Position numbers and translations under genes: made by a program
Part shown: positions 17,096 through 25,645 of the stretch, one piece after another
Layout: each line of letters opens with the position of its first letter
Position numbering within the stretch: position 1 is the first letter of the stretch
The notes under the pieces: generated by a model
Database searches by the model: none
What the model was told of the DNA's origin: nothing
The model's input: only the letters and a program-made list of their open reading frames with translations
Source: JAGNGI01 sp035448825
GTDB taxonomy: Bacteria; Fidelibacterota; UBA2242
Direction: 5' to 3'
NCBI GenBank assembly: GCA_035448825.1
Contig: DAOTJS010000019.1
Coordinates: 1 to 42,061 of the forward strand
Length of the DNA stretch: 42,061 bases

Positions 17096-19468
17096 TTATT
17101 TTCTAATGGCAAGGTTGAGAACTTCTGACATTTCCTTTACAAAATCAAATCGCATCTCATTTTTTATCTGCTTTGGGATTTCGATTAAGTCCTTGCGATT
17201 CTGGGCTGGTAAAATTACTCGGCGCAATCCCGCCCGGTGAGCGGCAAGAACTTTCTCTTTCACGCCGCCAATTGGCAGAACCGCCCCGCGTAAAGTAATT
17301 TCGCCGGTCATAGCGAGATTGTCTTTGACCTTACGCTTTTTTAACAGTGAGTAAACTGCTGTCAAAATCGTTACCCCGGCCGACGGGCCATCTTTCGGAA
17401 TTGCACCAGCTGGTACGTGAATATGGATGTCAATTTTTGAAAAAGCCTCCTCATCGAGTCCCAATAAAGTCGCATTGGAACGTATATAACTGAGTGCGGC
17501 TTCAGCGGATTCCTTCATTACGTCACCGAGTTGCCCGGTGAGGTTCAACTTACCGGTACCTCGCATGCTGGTTGCTTCTACAAAAAGAATATCGCCACCA
17601 ACCGAGGTCCAGGCTAATCCGATTGCAACGCCTGGCTTTGAAAGTCTCTCGGCTATATCCACAAAATAGCGTTGTGGCCCAAGAATATTTCCAACGGCTT
17701 TTTCATCAATTAAAAATCTTTTTTTACGTTTATTGGTAGCAACTTCGTAGGCTACCTTACGACAAACGTTGGCAATTTCCCGTTCGAGATTGCGTACTCC
17801 CGCTTCGCGCGTATAGCTATTGATGATAAAGCGAATAGCATTATCAGTAAACTCAACCTTGATATTATTTAAACCATGTTCCTTAATTTGCTTCGGAATC
17901 AGGAAAGTCTTGGCAATGTTCAGTTTTTCTTCTTCAATATAGCCGCTGAATTCCAGAATTTCCATCCGATCCCGCAAAGCCGGTAAAATGGTGTCCACCA
18001 TATTGGCCGTTGCAATGAACATAGTCTTGGAGAGATCGTAATTAACTTCGAGATAATGGTCACTGAAGGACGAATTTTGCTCGGGGTCAAGAACTTCCAG
18101 CAAAGCGGAACTCGGATCGCCGCGGAAATCTGTACCGATCTTATCAATTTCATCTAGCATAAAGATCGGATTGCTCGATTCCGCTTTGCGAATACTTTGC
18201 AAAATGCGGCCGGGCAAAGCGCCGATATAAGTGCGCCGATGGCCGCGAATTTCGGCTTCATCGCGCACACCTCCGAGCGAAATGCGGACAAATTTGCGGC
18301 CCATAGCACGGGCAATTGATTTGCCCATCGAAGTTTTACCGACGCCAGGGGGACCAACAAAGCAAAGGATTGGACCTTTGATACTGGCATCGGGATTCTG
18401 CTCCTGCTTCAGTTTGCGGACAGCCAGATATTCTACAATTCGGTCTTTGACTTTTTCCAGGCCATAGTGATCTTCATCGAGTATTTTCTGGGCATTTTTG
18501 ATATCAACATTATCAGTCGTGTAAACGCCCCAGGGCATATCTACTAGCCAGTCCAAATAGGTGCGTGAAACTGTATATTCTGGCGAAGCCGGTGGAATTT
18601 TCCTGAGCCGATCAAGCTCTTTCTCAGCAACCTGGCGAGCTTCATCACTCATCTTGGACAGTGTAATTTTCTCTTCTAGTTCTTTTAATTCTAAAGTGCC
18701 TTCATCTTCACCCAGTTCCTTGCGAATGGCTTTCAGTTGCTCCCGCAAGAAATATTCGCGCTGGGTCTTGGAAATTTCATCTTGAACCTCGGACTGAATT
18801 TGGTCGCCAAGCTGAATGCGCTGGATTTCACGATTGAGGATTACCGTAGCTTTTTCCAGGCGTTTACGGACATCCAATTCTTCCAGAACCTCCTGCTTTT
18901 CACTCACCGGGACATTGAGCAAGTGAATGACGCGATCAATCAGACGGCCGGGATGCTGAACCGAGGAAAAGACCGAAGCCTGTTCTTCACTTAAATAGGG
19001 GGCAATTTTGATCAATTTTTGATACAACTGCCGGAGGTTAGCCAGCATTGCGTCTATTTCAATTCCCGGCTGATAAATTTCTTGTGCTTTGAGTATGGCT
19101 CCTTTGAAATAAGGATCTACCTGAATAAATGATTGAATTTTAGCGCGTTCCAGTCCCTGGACAATTGCACTCTTACTACCATCTGGCATATTGAAGATTT
19201 TTAAAACTTGGGCAATTGTTCCCCATTCATACAGATCATCTTTCTCGGGATTTTCTAAAGAACCTTCTTTTTGAGCCACCACGACGATCCGCTTCTTGGT
19301 TTCGGGCAATTCCTCTATTAACCGCAGTGATCGTTCGCGTCCGATATAAATCGGAATAACTTGTTGGGGGAAAAGCACGGTATTACGCAGAGCCATTATC
19401 GGCAATATTTCCGGTACACCATGCCCTATGTCCATTTTTTCATTATCATTTTTTACTGTTTCAGCCAT
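17096..19468 (-). CDS. lon: ATP-dependent Lon protease
   Basis: 790 residues, usual LonA length. N-terminal substrate-binding LON domain (from about residue 18), coiled helical region, AAA+ module with Walker A GPPGVGKT at 372-379 and Walker B FMLDEID, then the protease domain with the catalytic Ser696 in DGPSAG and Lys737 in GGVKEK. It degrades damaged and regulatory proteins in the cytoplasm. AAAGG lies 8 bases before the ATG. The upstream toroid-fold gene is only 33 bases away on the same strand, and tRNA-Val follows 49 bases downstream. Confidence 0.98.
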   Translation of the reverse strand: MAETVKNDNEKMDIGHGVPEILPIMALRNTVLFPQQVIPIYIGRERSLRLIEELPETKKRIVVVAQKEGSLENPEKDDLYEWGTIAQVLKIFNMPDGSKSAIVQGLERAKIQSFIQVDPYFKGAILKAQEIYQPGIEIDAMLANLRQLYQKLIKIAPYLSEEQASVFSSVQHPGRLIDRVIHLLNVPVSEKQEVLEELDVRKRLEKATVILNREIQRIQLGDQIQSEVQDEISKTQREYFLREQLKAIRKELGEDEGTLELKELEEKITLSKMSDEARQVAEKELDRLRKIPPASPEYTVSRTYLDWLVDMPWGVYTTDNVDIKNAQKILDEDHYGLEKVKDRIVEYLAVRKLKQEQNPDASIKGPILCFVGPPGVGKTSMGKSIARAMGRKFVRISLGGVRDEAEIRGHRRTYIGALPGRILQSIRKAESSNPIFMLDEIDKIGTDFRGDPSSALLEVLDPEQNSSFSDHYLEVNYDLSKTMFIATANMVDTILPALRDRMEILEFSGYIEEEKLNIAKTFLIPKQIKEHGLNNIKVEFTDNAIRFIINSYTREAGVRNLEREIANVCRKVAYEVATNKRKKRFLIDEKAVGNILGPQRYFVDIAERLSKPGVAIGLAWTSVGGDILFVEATSMRGTGKLNLTGQLGDVMKESAEAALSYIRSNATLLGLDEEAFSKIDIHIHVPAGAIPKDGPSAGVTILTAVYSLLKKRKVKDNLAMTGEITLRGAVLPIGGVKEKVLAAHRAGLRRVILPAQNRKDLIEIPKQIKNEMRFDFVKEMSEVLNLAIRK

Positions 19469-19501
19469 ATTTAATACCTTTCAAATAAACACCTTAGGTC
19501 A

Positions 19502-20446
19502 TTACATTAGTCGGTCTATTTCACTTAGAACCATCATAACTCTAAAAGTTACAGCATAATCGCCCTCCTTGGAGCGACCGGCAATCGCTGGCCAGAGACC
19601 AGAAGGTAGTTGCTGACCAATAAGCCAGTCCAAAGCCTTTTTAAAATTAGGATGGATATAACAATCAGGCAAAGGGGCTAGAGTTTCCAGAAATCGCAGA
19701 GTGCCACCGCGGAATAAACCATTTTCAGAGTAATCAATATATAAATGGTCCCAGGCATCCGGTTCGGGAAAGAGACTAGTATGATTTGGCTTAAGATACA
19801 CATTCAACAGAAAATTTGCGGCCCGTTGGCAGGTCTCAGTGTTACGTAAGCGGGAATGAGCGCTGAAAGCCTGAGTAATTATCAAAGTAGTCCAGATTCC
19901 ACTGCGAGCAGTTTTAGCCGATTCGCCTGCGGGTAACATCGTTGGCGAGAGCCAGCCCCCATCTTCTCTTTGACGCTTTGTCAACCAGCGGAAACCCTTT
20001 TCGACAAATGGATTTCCAGCCAAACCGTACCTAACCAATAACCATAGAGTCAGTCCTTGATGATGCTGAAGTAGCGGGAATTTCCCATCCGGTTTCTGAT
20101 TTTTCAAAATGGCGATTAAGCCTCTCTGAATAGCAGGCATATCTTTGGTGCAACCATAATCTAATAACTGCATCATATTCTGTAACTGCAGAAGGAATTG
20201 CATCGTTTTCTGCTGTTCTTCGATTTTGTAATTTTTGTTCAGCATCCAGAGACCATCATCCTGCTGAGTGGTCAGCAGGCGCTCACGCGGCTTGAAGAAT
20301 TGCAAATCCCATTTGAGTCGCTCGACCAATTCGTTATCATGAGATAAAAAACGTTCAGCTGTGAAATATCGGATCGGAAGGGGGGCTTTCTCCATAAGAA
20401 TGGGGATGGGATCAATTTTTACTAATTTGGTCAAATGTTTTTTCAT
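19502..20446 (-). CDS. Alpha/alpha-toroid protein (prenyltransferase / terpene-cyclase-like repeats), function unknown
   Basis: 314 residues, no signal peptide, no membrane helix. At least four helical repeats of the alpha-toroid type are visible, with signature phrases LTTQQDDGLWMLN, LKNQKPDGKFPL, WLTKRQREDGGWLS and WLIGQQLPSGLWPA. This resembles the QW-type repeats of squalene cyclases and the barrel of protein prenyltransferases. The protein is about half the size of a squalene-hopene cyclase and I see no DxDD acid motif, so a cyclase role is doubtful. It precedes lon by 33 bases and shares the promoter at 20487-20515, hinting at a link with stress or protein turnover. Confidence 0.75.
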   Translation of the reverse strand: MKKHLTKLVKIDPIPILMEKAPLPIRYFTAERFLSHDNELVERLKWDLQFFKPRERLLTTQQDDGLWMLNKNYKIEEQQKTMQFLLQLQNMMQLLDYGCTKDMPAIQRGLIAILKNQKPDGKFPLLQHHQGLTLWLLVRYGLAGNPFVEKGFRWLTKRQREDGGWLSPTMLPAGESAKTARSGIWTTLIITQAFSAHSRLRNTETCQRAANFLLNVYLKPNHTSLFPEPDAWDHLYIDYSENGLFRGGTLRFLETLAPLPDCYIHPNFKKALDWLIGQQLPSGLWPAIAGRSKEGDYAVTFRVMMVLSEIDRLM

Positions 20447-20772
20447 TTAAGTTTCATTGCCTTCATTAATTTAAAAAATAGTAATTATTAAACGTCCGGG
20501 CTACCATTTTGTCACGGATACATAAGGATATTAATTTGATGGACTTAATTGATGGGGCAATTTCGTAAAAATTGCCCGTTGATAAACGGATTCTGTATAA
20601 CAGATGAGTCTTATTCTCATTTTAAATATCGAAAATAAACAAAAAGCGCCTTAATATCCTCTTAATCGGCTTGAAATGCAAGAATTTTTTATGTTCGTCT
20701 TTTCCCGATGATTCAATTTATCGCGGATTTAGTTACTCCCATTACAAGACTTCTCTAATGGGAAAAAACGAA
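20447..20772. other. Intergenic region with promoter and hairpins
   Basis: 326 bases without a credible gene. It holds the promoter of the toroid-lon unit (20487-20515); a perfect 9-bp hairpin GGGCAATTT/AAATTGCCC (20555-20577) with no T-tail on either strand; and an 8-bp stem TCCCATTA/TAATGGGA (20737-20763) just after the stop of the minus-strand HAD gene, also without a T-tail in the right direction. A plus-strand open frame from 20671 runs through the HAD gene in antisense and I do not take it as a gene. Confidence 0.5.
20487..20515 (-). promoter_or_regulatory. Sigma70-type promoter for the toroid-protein/lon unit
   Basis: On minus: GTGACA (5 of 6 to TTGACA) at 20515-20510, exactly 17 bases, then TTTAAT (5 of 6 to TATAAT) at 20492-20487. 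The start would be near 20480, about 34 bases before the ATG at 20446. No CIRCE or other heat-shock operator is evident. Confidence 0.55.
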
Positions 20773-21417
20773 TTATCCGATCCTGGCAAGAATACCGGTA
20801 ACTTCCGCGTAATTATCAGCGTGAAAATGAATGTTCGGCAAATCGCAATCTTGCCGGTCGCACCGAAATCCGATAGTCACTGCGCCCGAAGTAATTGCGG
20901 CTTGAATGCCATTCAGCGAATCCTCAATTATTACGCTTTCCTCCGGTCGAACTCGCAGACCCGCGAACGCTTTTAAATACGGTTCTGGATGAGGTTTAGC
21001 CTGGCGCACATCATCTGCCGTAATCGTTAGATCAAAATTATTGCGCACCGGTGTATTACGAAATATCCATTCTAAAAAACTAGCTGAAGTAGAGGTCACC
21101 AGCCCGGTGCGATAGCGACCGTTAATACTTTGCCAGAAGTCGCGGAAGCCGGGAAAATAGTCAATTCCCTTGCTGAATTCTTCTTTTATTAAACGCCGTC
21201 CATCTTCTATCAATTCTTGAACATCGGTTTTTACCTGATACCTGGTCATTACCAATTGATAAAAATCATGCTCGGTCGTTCCTCTAAAATATTTCCAGTC
21301 CTCGTCGGGAACTTTTATCCCATATTGTTTAAATAATCGGCGTTGGGCGGCCAAATATAAAGGTTCAGTATCCACAACGACTCCATCAAAATCGAAAATT
21401 ATTGCCCTTATTGCCAT
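20773..21417 (-). CDS. HAD-superfamily phosphatase, beta-phosphoglucomutase-like (subfamily IA)
   Basis: 214 residues with all HAD motifs: DFDGVVVDTEP (nucleophile D9, acid D11), the TSTS motif II near residue 107, Lys in KPHPEPYLKA and acidic motif VIIEDSLNGIQAA. The cap lies between motifs I and II. Length and motif wording fit beta-phosphoglucomutase/sugar-phosphate phosphatases; I cannot tell mutase from phosphatase. Single gene with an AGGA site upstream; the neighbouring sensor kinase is 142 bases away. Confidence 0.9.
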   Translation of the reverse strand: MAIRAIIFDFDGVVVDTEPLYLAAQRRLFKQYGIKVPDEDWKYFRGTTEHDFYQLVMTRYQVKTDVQELIEDGRRLIKEEFSKGIDYFPGFRDFWQSINGRYRTGLVTSTSASFLEWIFRNTPVRNNFDLTITADDVRQAKPHPEPYLKAFAGLRVRPEESVIIEDSLNGIQAAITSGAVTIGFRCDRQDCDLPNIHFHADNYAEVTGILARIG

Positions 21418-21559
21418 TTCTTTTCAGTCCTGTTTAAAAATTATTATGCGGTCTATATTCTGCACTGCGAAAATCGCAAATATTAACTTAAAATTCAAAG
21501 CATAATTTTTGGCCAACTCGCCCGGTTTCAATATAATTATTTGTAACTGTTTCCAAAAA

Positions 21560-23200
21560 TTAATTATTTTTTTCAATCGGAAGTTCTATCCGTATCGTAG
21601 AACCGCTCTCCGGATTATTGAAAGCCGAAAATTTTGCTCCATAACCGCTTAATAGTATATAAGCATTGTATAAATTGTATTTGATGAGAGCCGTCAGGTC
21701 GGAGGATTCCTCGGTTTCGGGAATCTCACGGTAAAAGCTAGGCGTAAAGAGCTTATCGGCATTATCCGGAATAATCGGTCGTCCGGTAGTTGCAATTTCT
21801 ACATAAATATTATCCTGACAGACTCCGGTCTCGATTTTCAGGATTTTTTGAGGAGAATCGCGCATTGATTCCACACAGCAATGAATGATGTTCATCAGAC
21901 TCTGCGAAAAATCGCTATAATAACCGGCGATTGTCGGCAAATCGCGCCTTAGGATAATTTCTTTTTCAATCTGAGCTTTGAAGAAGGATTCGGTCTCCAG
22001 AAATAACAATTCGTTTTTAAGCAATTCGCTCAAGTTGATAGCAATTTTCTTATTCTCCAGCTCGAGGTTCATTTTATCAATGAAACTAGTCAGGAGAGAT
22101 TCTATTTTTCGGACATTTTCCACGATAATATCCGGCTCTTTTAATTCCGGCAAACGGGTCTTGAGCATTTGTGCCCGTCCCATAACGACCGTGAGCGTAT
22201 TTTTAATGTAATGGATTATGCCGCCGATCATTAAGGTCAGCGACATCAGTCGCTGTTGCTTCAGCCATTTTACTTCCATCGCCTGTTTAGCCAGACTAAG
22301 GCGTTTATATTCTGAAATGTCGCTGATTACGGCAAAAGTTGCCAATTCACCTCGATAATCGGTTTCGACCGGGCTGACCTCCACTTCGATCGTGCGGCCA
22401 TCTTTACATTTAAAGGAAGTCTCGTAGCGTCTGGGAACGGTTTTACCGATTTTCCTGCGGCTTTGACGCTCATGGAATAATTCAATCCCGCGGTTAGTCA
22501 AGATTTTATGAAACTCCTCACCGGTCAATTCTTCAACCGTGTAGCCAAGCATTTCGGCCAGTTTATTATTGACAAATATAAAACGATCGTTATGGCAAAT
22601 GGCAATGCCTTCATTGATTTTATCTATAATCAAATGATAGAGAGACTCGGCATCAGCCAGTTTTTCTTCGGTTTTTTTTCGGTAAAGAGCAGAGGTAATG
22701 ATATCAGCGACTATTTTTAGCAATTCAATTTCATCATCCAGCCAACGCCGGGCGGTTCTCGTCACCGCAACTACTAAAAATCCAAAACTGGTATCATTAC
22801 AAAACAGTGGTGCAACCATTAAGGATTTGATTTTTAATTTATGTAATTCCTGTTTTTCTACCATAGCTTTAGCCGGCAAGTCATTAACATCGTTTAATAT
22901 GATAGTGTTTTTTAAACTCAATTGGTCTATCAGCCAGAAATAGTTTGCCAGATAAATGTTTTTTAAAAGATTAACGGAATCCTCGGTCTTTTCTCCAATT
23001 CCCCCATAAATTTTCGATATTTCTTTTGTATCGGGTGACAAAAGCAAAACCAAACAATGATCAGCCTGATAGAATTCGCCCAGATCCCGCAAGGATTCAT
23101 CTATTCTGGCGTCTATTTCACCTCTGGATACGTTGATAAATCGGAATGCTATCTTAATGATCAAATCTTGCTTACTAATCATATTCTGCTCGCTATTCAT
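21560..23200 (-). CDS. GAF-PAS sensor histidine kinase with eroded ATPase domain
   Basis: 546 residues, soluble. GAF domain (about 15-175), PAS domain (about 185-300) with the typical YHLIIDKINEGIAICHND opening, and a phosphoacceptor helix GGIIHYIKNTL with His330 and Asn334. The ATP-binding part is unusual. The N-box (QSLMNIIHCCVESM) has Cys where the second Asn/Asp normally stands; the G1 box DxGxG is replaced by TTGRPI; only a GYGAKF-like G2 remains. No response regulator gene is adjacent. It may be a kinase with altered nucleotide binding, a phosphatase-only sensor or a scaffold. Confidence 0.82.
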   Translation of the reverse strand: MNSEQNMISKQDLIIKIAFRFINVSRGEIDARIDESLRDLGEFYQADHCLVLLLSPDTKEISKIYGGIGEKTEDSVNLLKNIYLANYFWLIDQLSLKNTIILNDVNDLPAKAMVEKQELHKLKIKSLMVAPLFCNDTSFGFLVVAVTRTARRWLDDEIELLKIVADIITSALYRKKTEEKLADAESLYHLIIDKINEGIAICHNDRFIFVNNKLAEMLGYTVEELTGEEFHKILTNRGIELFHERQSRRKIGKTVPRRYETSFKCKDGRTIEVEVSPVETDYRGELATFAVISDISEYKRLSLAKQAMEVKWLKQQRLMSLTLMIGGIIHYIKNTLTVVMGRAQMLKTRLPELKEPDIIVENVRKIESLLTSFIDKMNLELENKKIAINLSELLKNELLFLETESFFKAQIEKEIILRRDLPTIAGYYSDFSQSLMNIIHCCVESMRDSPQKILKIETGVCQDNIYVEIATTGRPIIPDNADKLFTPSFYREIPETEESSDLTALIKYNLYNAYILLSGYGAKFSAFNNPESGSTIRIELPIEKNN

Positions 23201-23283
23201 TTACAAAGAAAGGTATTAGATTTTATTAAAACCTGCAAATATTAATTAAAATTTTAACGTATTGTATTTTAATACTGTTGATG

Positions 23284-23907
23284 TTACCGGATAAAGCAAT
23301 ATTGACTTAAGAATTTTTCAAGATTACTCGCAGAAGTAAATTGATGGGCTATGATACCGAGTCGTGCGGCACCGTTAACATTTTCTATAATGTCATCAAT
23401 GAATAGGGCTTGTTCCGGAGCTACACCGGCTTTATGCAGGGCATATTGATAAATAGCCGAATCCGGTTTGGTAGCCCCGACTTCAAATGATAAAATTAGT
23501 CCATCCAGATTATTCAGAATATTAAATTTTCGGCGGATTGCCCGAATATGCAGGGCATTGGTGTTAGATAAAAGAAAGAGAGGGACTTTTTCCCGAAGAT
23601 TTACAGCAATTTGCCAAACGTCCGTATTTAACTCGAAGGGAATTTGCCAGATCTGCTCGAGTTCATCAATGCCGATGTTGTCGTCGTAATGATAGATTTT
23701 TTTTACTTCTGCCAGATATTTTTCGATAGTCAACTGGCCTCGTTCAAATTTTTTTTCGATTGCCAGAATAGGCGCTTGCATTACTGCTTTTTCCGGAATA
23801 TGGAACAATTCGGCGATCTTGGGAATGGCAGACTCGAGATTGACTTTGACTAGAACATTGCCGAGATCAAAAAAAACCACTTTTACTAGGTTATTTTTCC
23901 GTGACAT
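23284..23907 (-). CDS. HAD-superfamily hydrolase, YihX-like (glucose-1-phosphatase type)
   Basis: 207 residues. Motif I is FFDLGNVLVKVN (D14), where the second Asp is Gly, the same wording as E. coli YihX (FDLGNVIVDID). Motif II LLSNTNALH, Lys in GATKPDSAIYQYAL and FIDDIIENVNGAARLG also match YihX, an alpha-D-glucose-1-phosphate phosphatase. Substrate not proven. It is the last gene of a minus-strand run, 34 bases after the asparaginase gene. Confidence 0.85.
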   Translation of the reverse strand: MSRKNNLVKVVFFDLGNVLVKVNLESAIPKIAELFHIPEKAVMQAPILAIEKKFERGQLTIEKYLAEVKKIYHYDDNIGIDELEQIWQIPFELNTDVWQIAVNLREKVPLFLLSNTNALHIRAIRRKFNILNNLDGLILSFEVGATKPDSAIYQYALHKAGVAPEQALFIDDIIENVNGAARLGIIAHQFTSASNLEKFLSQYCFIR

Positions 23908-23941
23908 TGGTTAGATAATCGTCGTCTTGAATAGTTTTCGG

Positions 23942-24925
23942 CTACTCGACGACTACTTCCGTTAAGAATTTGCCGATTTCGGAGTCGGTATAACTTTTTA
24001 CGACGGGACTTAAATACGTTTCGAGTTTTTTAGCAATTTCATCGTCTATCAAGCGCATATGTTTCAGCACTGCAACCGCCATAGAGTCGCACGCTTCCCA
24101 ATTGCCACTTAGCACCTTTATAGCGACACCTACTGGATTATTTTCGCTATTCCGCAGACCAATTCCACGCACACCTTCCATTCCAAACTTAGAAATTCCG
24201 CGTCCACCCATCAGGGCGCCGAAGTCGGTATCAAATTGAGCGCGACCGCCGATCAGTTTCGGGTGGAGCGAGATGCTATGGAAGACACGTCGTAAATAAT
24301 CGTCGCTACCTTCGACTAACTTTTTATACATAATTGCCAGATTATAAATTGGCATAAGATAGGTCGGCGCATTACTGTTATCGGTTGCAACCGGAATACG
24401 CTCCTTGCCGGAATATAGTTTTATTTTCTCGAATATTTTCTGCTGAGCGGGGTGATTGATTTCGGTATAATTGGATAATTCCGATTTTAAAGCCTTAGCG
24501 ATGGCGAGCATTCCGGCATGCGCCCCCGAATTGGGGTTATGAAGGGCAGTTGGCCTTCGGCCTTGAATGGCTAATTGTTCATAAGTCTGGCGGTCCAGAG
24601 GCGGGTGCACTCCACATAGTAAATTGTCTATACTAAGGTCCATTTTTTTCAATATGGAATTGATAACGTCGAGATGATAATGCTCGCCGGTGTGAGTTCC
24701 GCACATCAAAGCCAGCTCCTCATCGCTAAAATTAAATTGCTCCATCGCTCCGGATTCCAGCATAGCAACCGCCTGAAATGGATTTGCGGCCGCCCCTATA
24801 AAAATCGGATATTCAGGGTCTCCAGCCGAAAATAAAACCTCACCATTTTCATCTACAATGACGGCATAGCCGATATGAAAACTGTCAACCGCGTTTCCTT
24901 TTATTAACTTACTTACCAGCAACAT
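23942..24925 (-). CDS. L-asparaginase II family protein (PF06089 type)
   Basis: 327 residues. The family is recognised from GYAVIVDENGEVLFSAGD, CGTHTGEHYH, CGVHPPLD, HNPNSGAHAGMLA and GGRGISKFGMEGV. This Rhizobium etli AsnA-like family is unrelated to the classical E. coli type and hydrolyses asparagine to aspartate and ammonia. GGAG lies about 10 bases before the ATG. It follows the PdxJ-like gene by 15 bases, in one minus-strand operon with the YibQ-type deacetylase and the YihX-like HAD gene. Confidence 0.88.
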   Translation of the reverse strand: MLLVSKLIKGNAVDSFHIGYAVIVDENGEVLFSAGDPEYPIFIGAAANPFQAVAMLESGAMEQFNFSDEELALMCGTHTGEHYHLDVINSILKKMDLSIDNLLCGVHPPLDRQTYEQLAIQGRRPTALHNPNSGAHAGMLAIAKALKSELSNYTEINHPAQQKIFEKIKLYSGKERIPVATDNSNAPTYLMPIYNLAIMYKKLVEGSDDYLRRVFHSISLHPKLIGGRAQFDTDFGALMGGRGISKFGMEGVRGIGLRNSENNPVGVAIKVLSGNWEACDSMAVAVLKHMRLIDDEIAKKLETYLSPVVKSYTDSEIGKFLTEVVVE

Positions 24926-24940
24926 ACAAAAATTTCTCCT

Positions 24941-25636
24941 TTATCTATTTACAATTTCAAGTAATTCTCTTAAAGCCATATCCAGTCCGGTAATCAATGC
25001 CTGACCCAGCAATGCCCGACCGACCGAAATAAATTCCACGTCTATTAATTCCAAGAGAGTCAAAATGAGACGTTTATGTAATCGCCCACCAAGGGATATT
25101 CTCATATGATTGTGACTTGCCAGGCGAGACGCTAAAACTATTTTATTCAGCTCGGCAAGGTAAGATGTCTGTAATTCCTGGGCGGCTAGGGAATCCGTGG
25201 CCAATTCTACTTCGTCAACTTTTAGCCGATAGGCGGCTTTCAAATCGCGTATTTCCGGTTTCAATCGTAGAATCAAGTTAAAATCTTCGGCGCTCTGAAC
25301 CGTTTCCACGAGATTGTGTACTATTTGAGAGTGTGGATCAACGGTCAAGTCCGATTCATCTAAATTTATAAGCGTGATGAAATCCGGGTTGACAGACATA
25401 GCTCGTTGAAGCGCTTGATTTTCAATATTCGTACGGATATTCAGCCGACAGCGACTCATTGTGCGCATTGCCGCGATATTGATCAATCCTTCACGTTCAG
25501 GTAGATTGGTAAAACTAATCCCAGCCACACCAACCGCTTCGATAAAGCTCAATAAATTTAGCGGATTACAAAGGGGGGTATCTACAATTTGGCCAAGTGT
25601 TAAGAAGGGATCAAGATTTATTTCTAAATAACGCAT
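24941..25636 (-). CDS. PdxJ-like (pyridoxine 5'-phosphate synthase fold) protein lacking catalytic residues
   Basis: 231 residues, close to PdxJ length (~240). The barrel strands line up in order: LEINLDP (PdxJ VNIDHVATLR), DFITLINLDESDLTVD (PdxJ LVPE...TTEGG), DEVELATDSLA (VELHTG.YA), HNHMRISLGGRL (VNAGHGL) and IDVEFISVGRALLGQALITGLDMAL (VELNIGHAIIARA). However the catalytic pieces are missing: the first-strand His and Arg, the REDRRHI loop (here LPEREGLIN), and the His of the AGHGL loop (here GGRL). A standard vitamin B6 reaction is therefore unlikely. The gene is packed in the YibQ-asparaginase operon (9 and 15 bases to neighbours). I judge it a diverged paralog with a new role. Confidence 0.7.
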   Translation of the reverse strand: MRYLEINLDPFLTLGQIVDTPLCNPLNLLSFIEAVGVAGISFTNLPEREGLINIAAMRTMSRCRLNIRTNIENQALQRAMSVNPDFITLINLDESDLTVDPHSQIVHNLVETVQSAEDFNLILRLKPEIRDLKAAYRLKVDEVELATDSLAAQELQTSYLAELNKIVLASRLASHNHMRISLGGRLHKRLILTLLELIDVEFISVGRALLGQALITGLDMALRELLEIVNR

Positions 25637-25645
25637 ATTACTACT

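Noticed and set aside
20555..20577. Perfect 9-bp hairpin as an intrinsic terminator
   Set aside because: No T-tail on either strand, so I list it only as a hairpin in the intergenic description.
20671..20976. 101-codon plus-strand frame
   Set aside because: Two thirds lie antisense to the HAD gene, there is no ribosome-binding site, and the product has no recognisable pattern.
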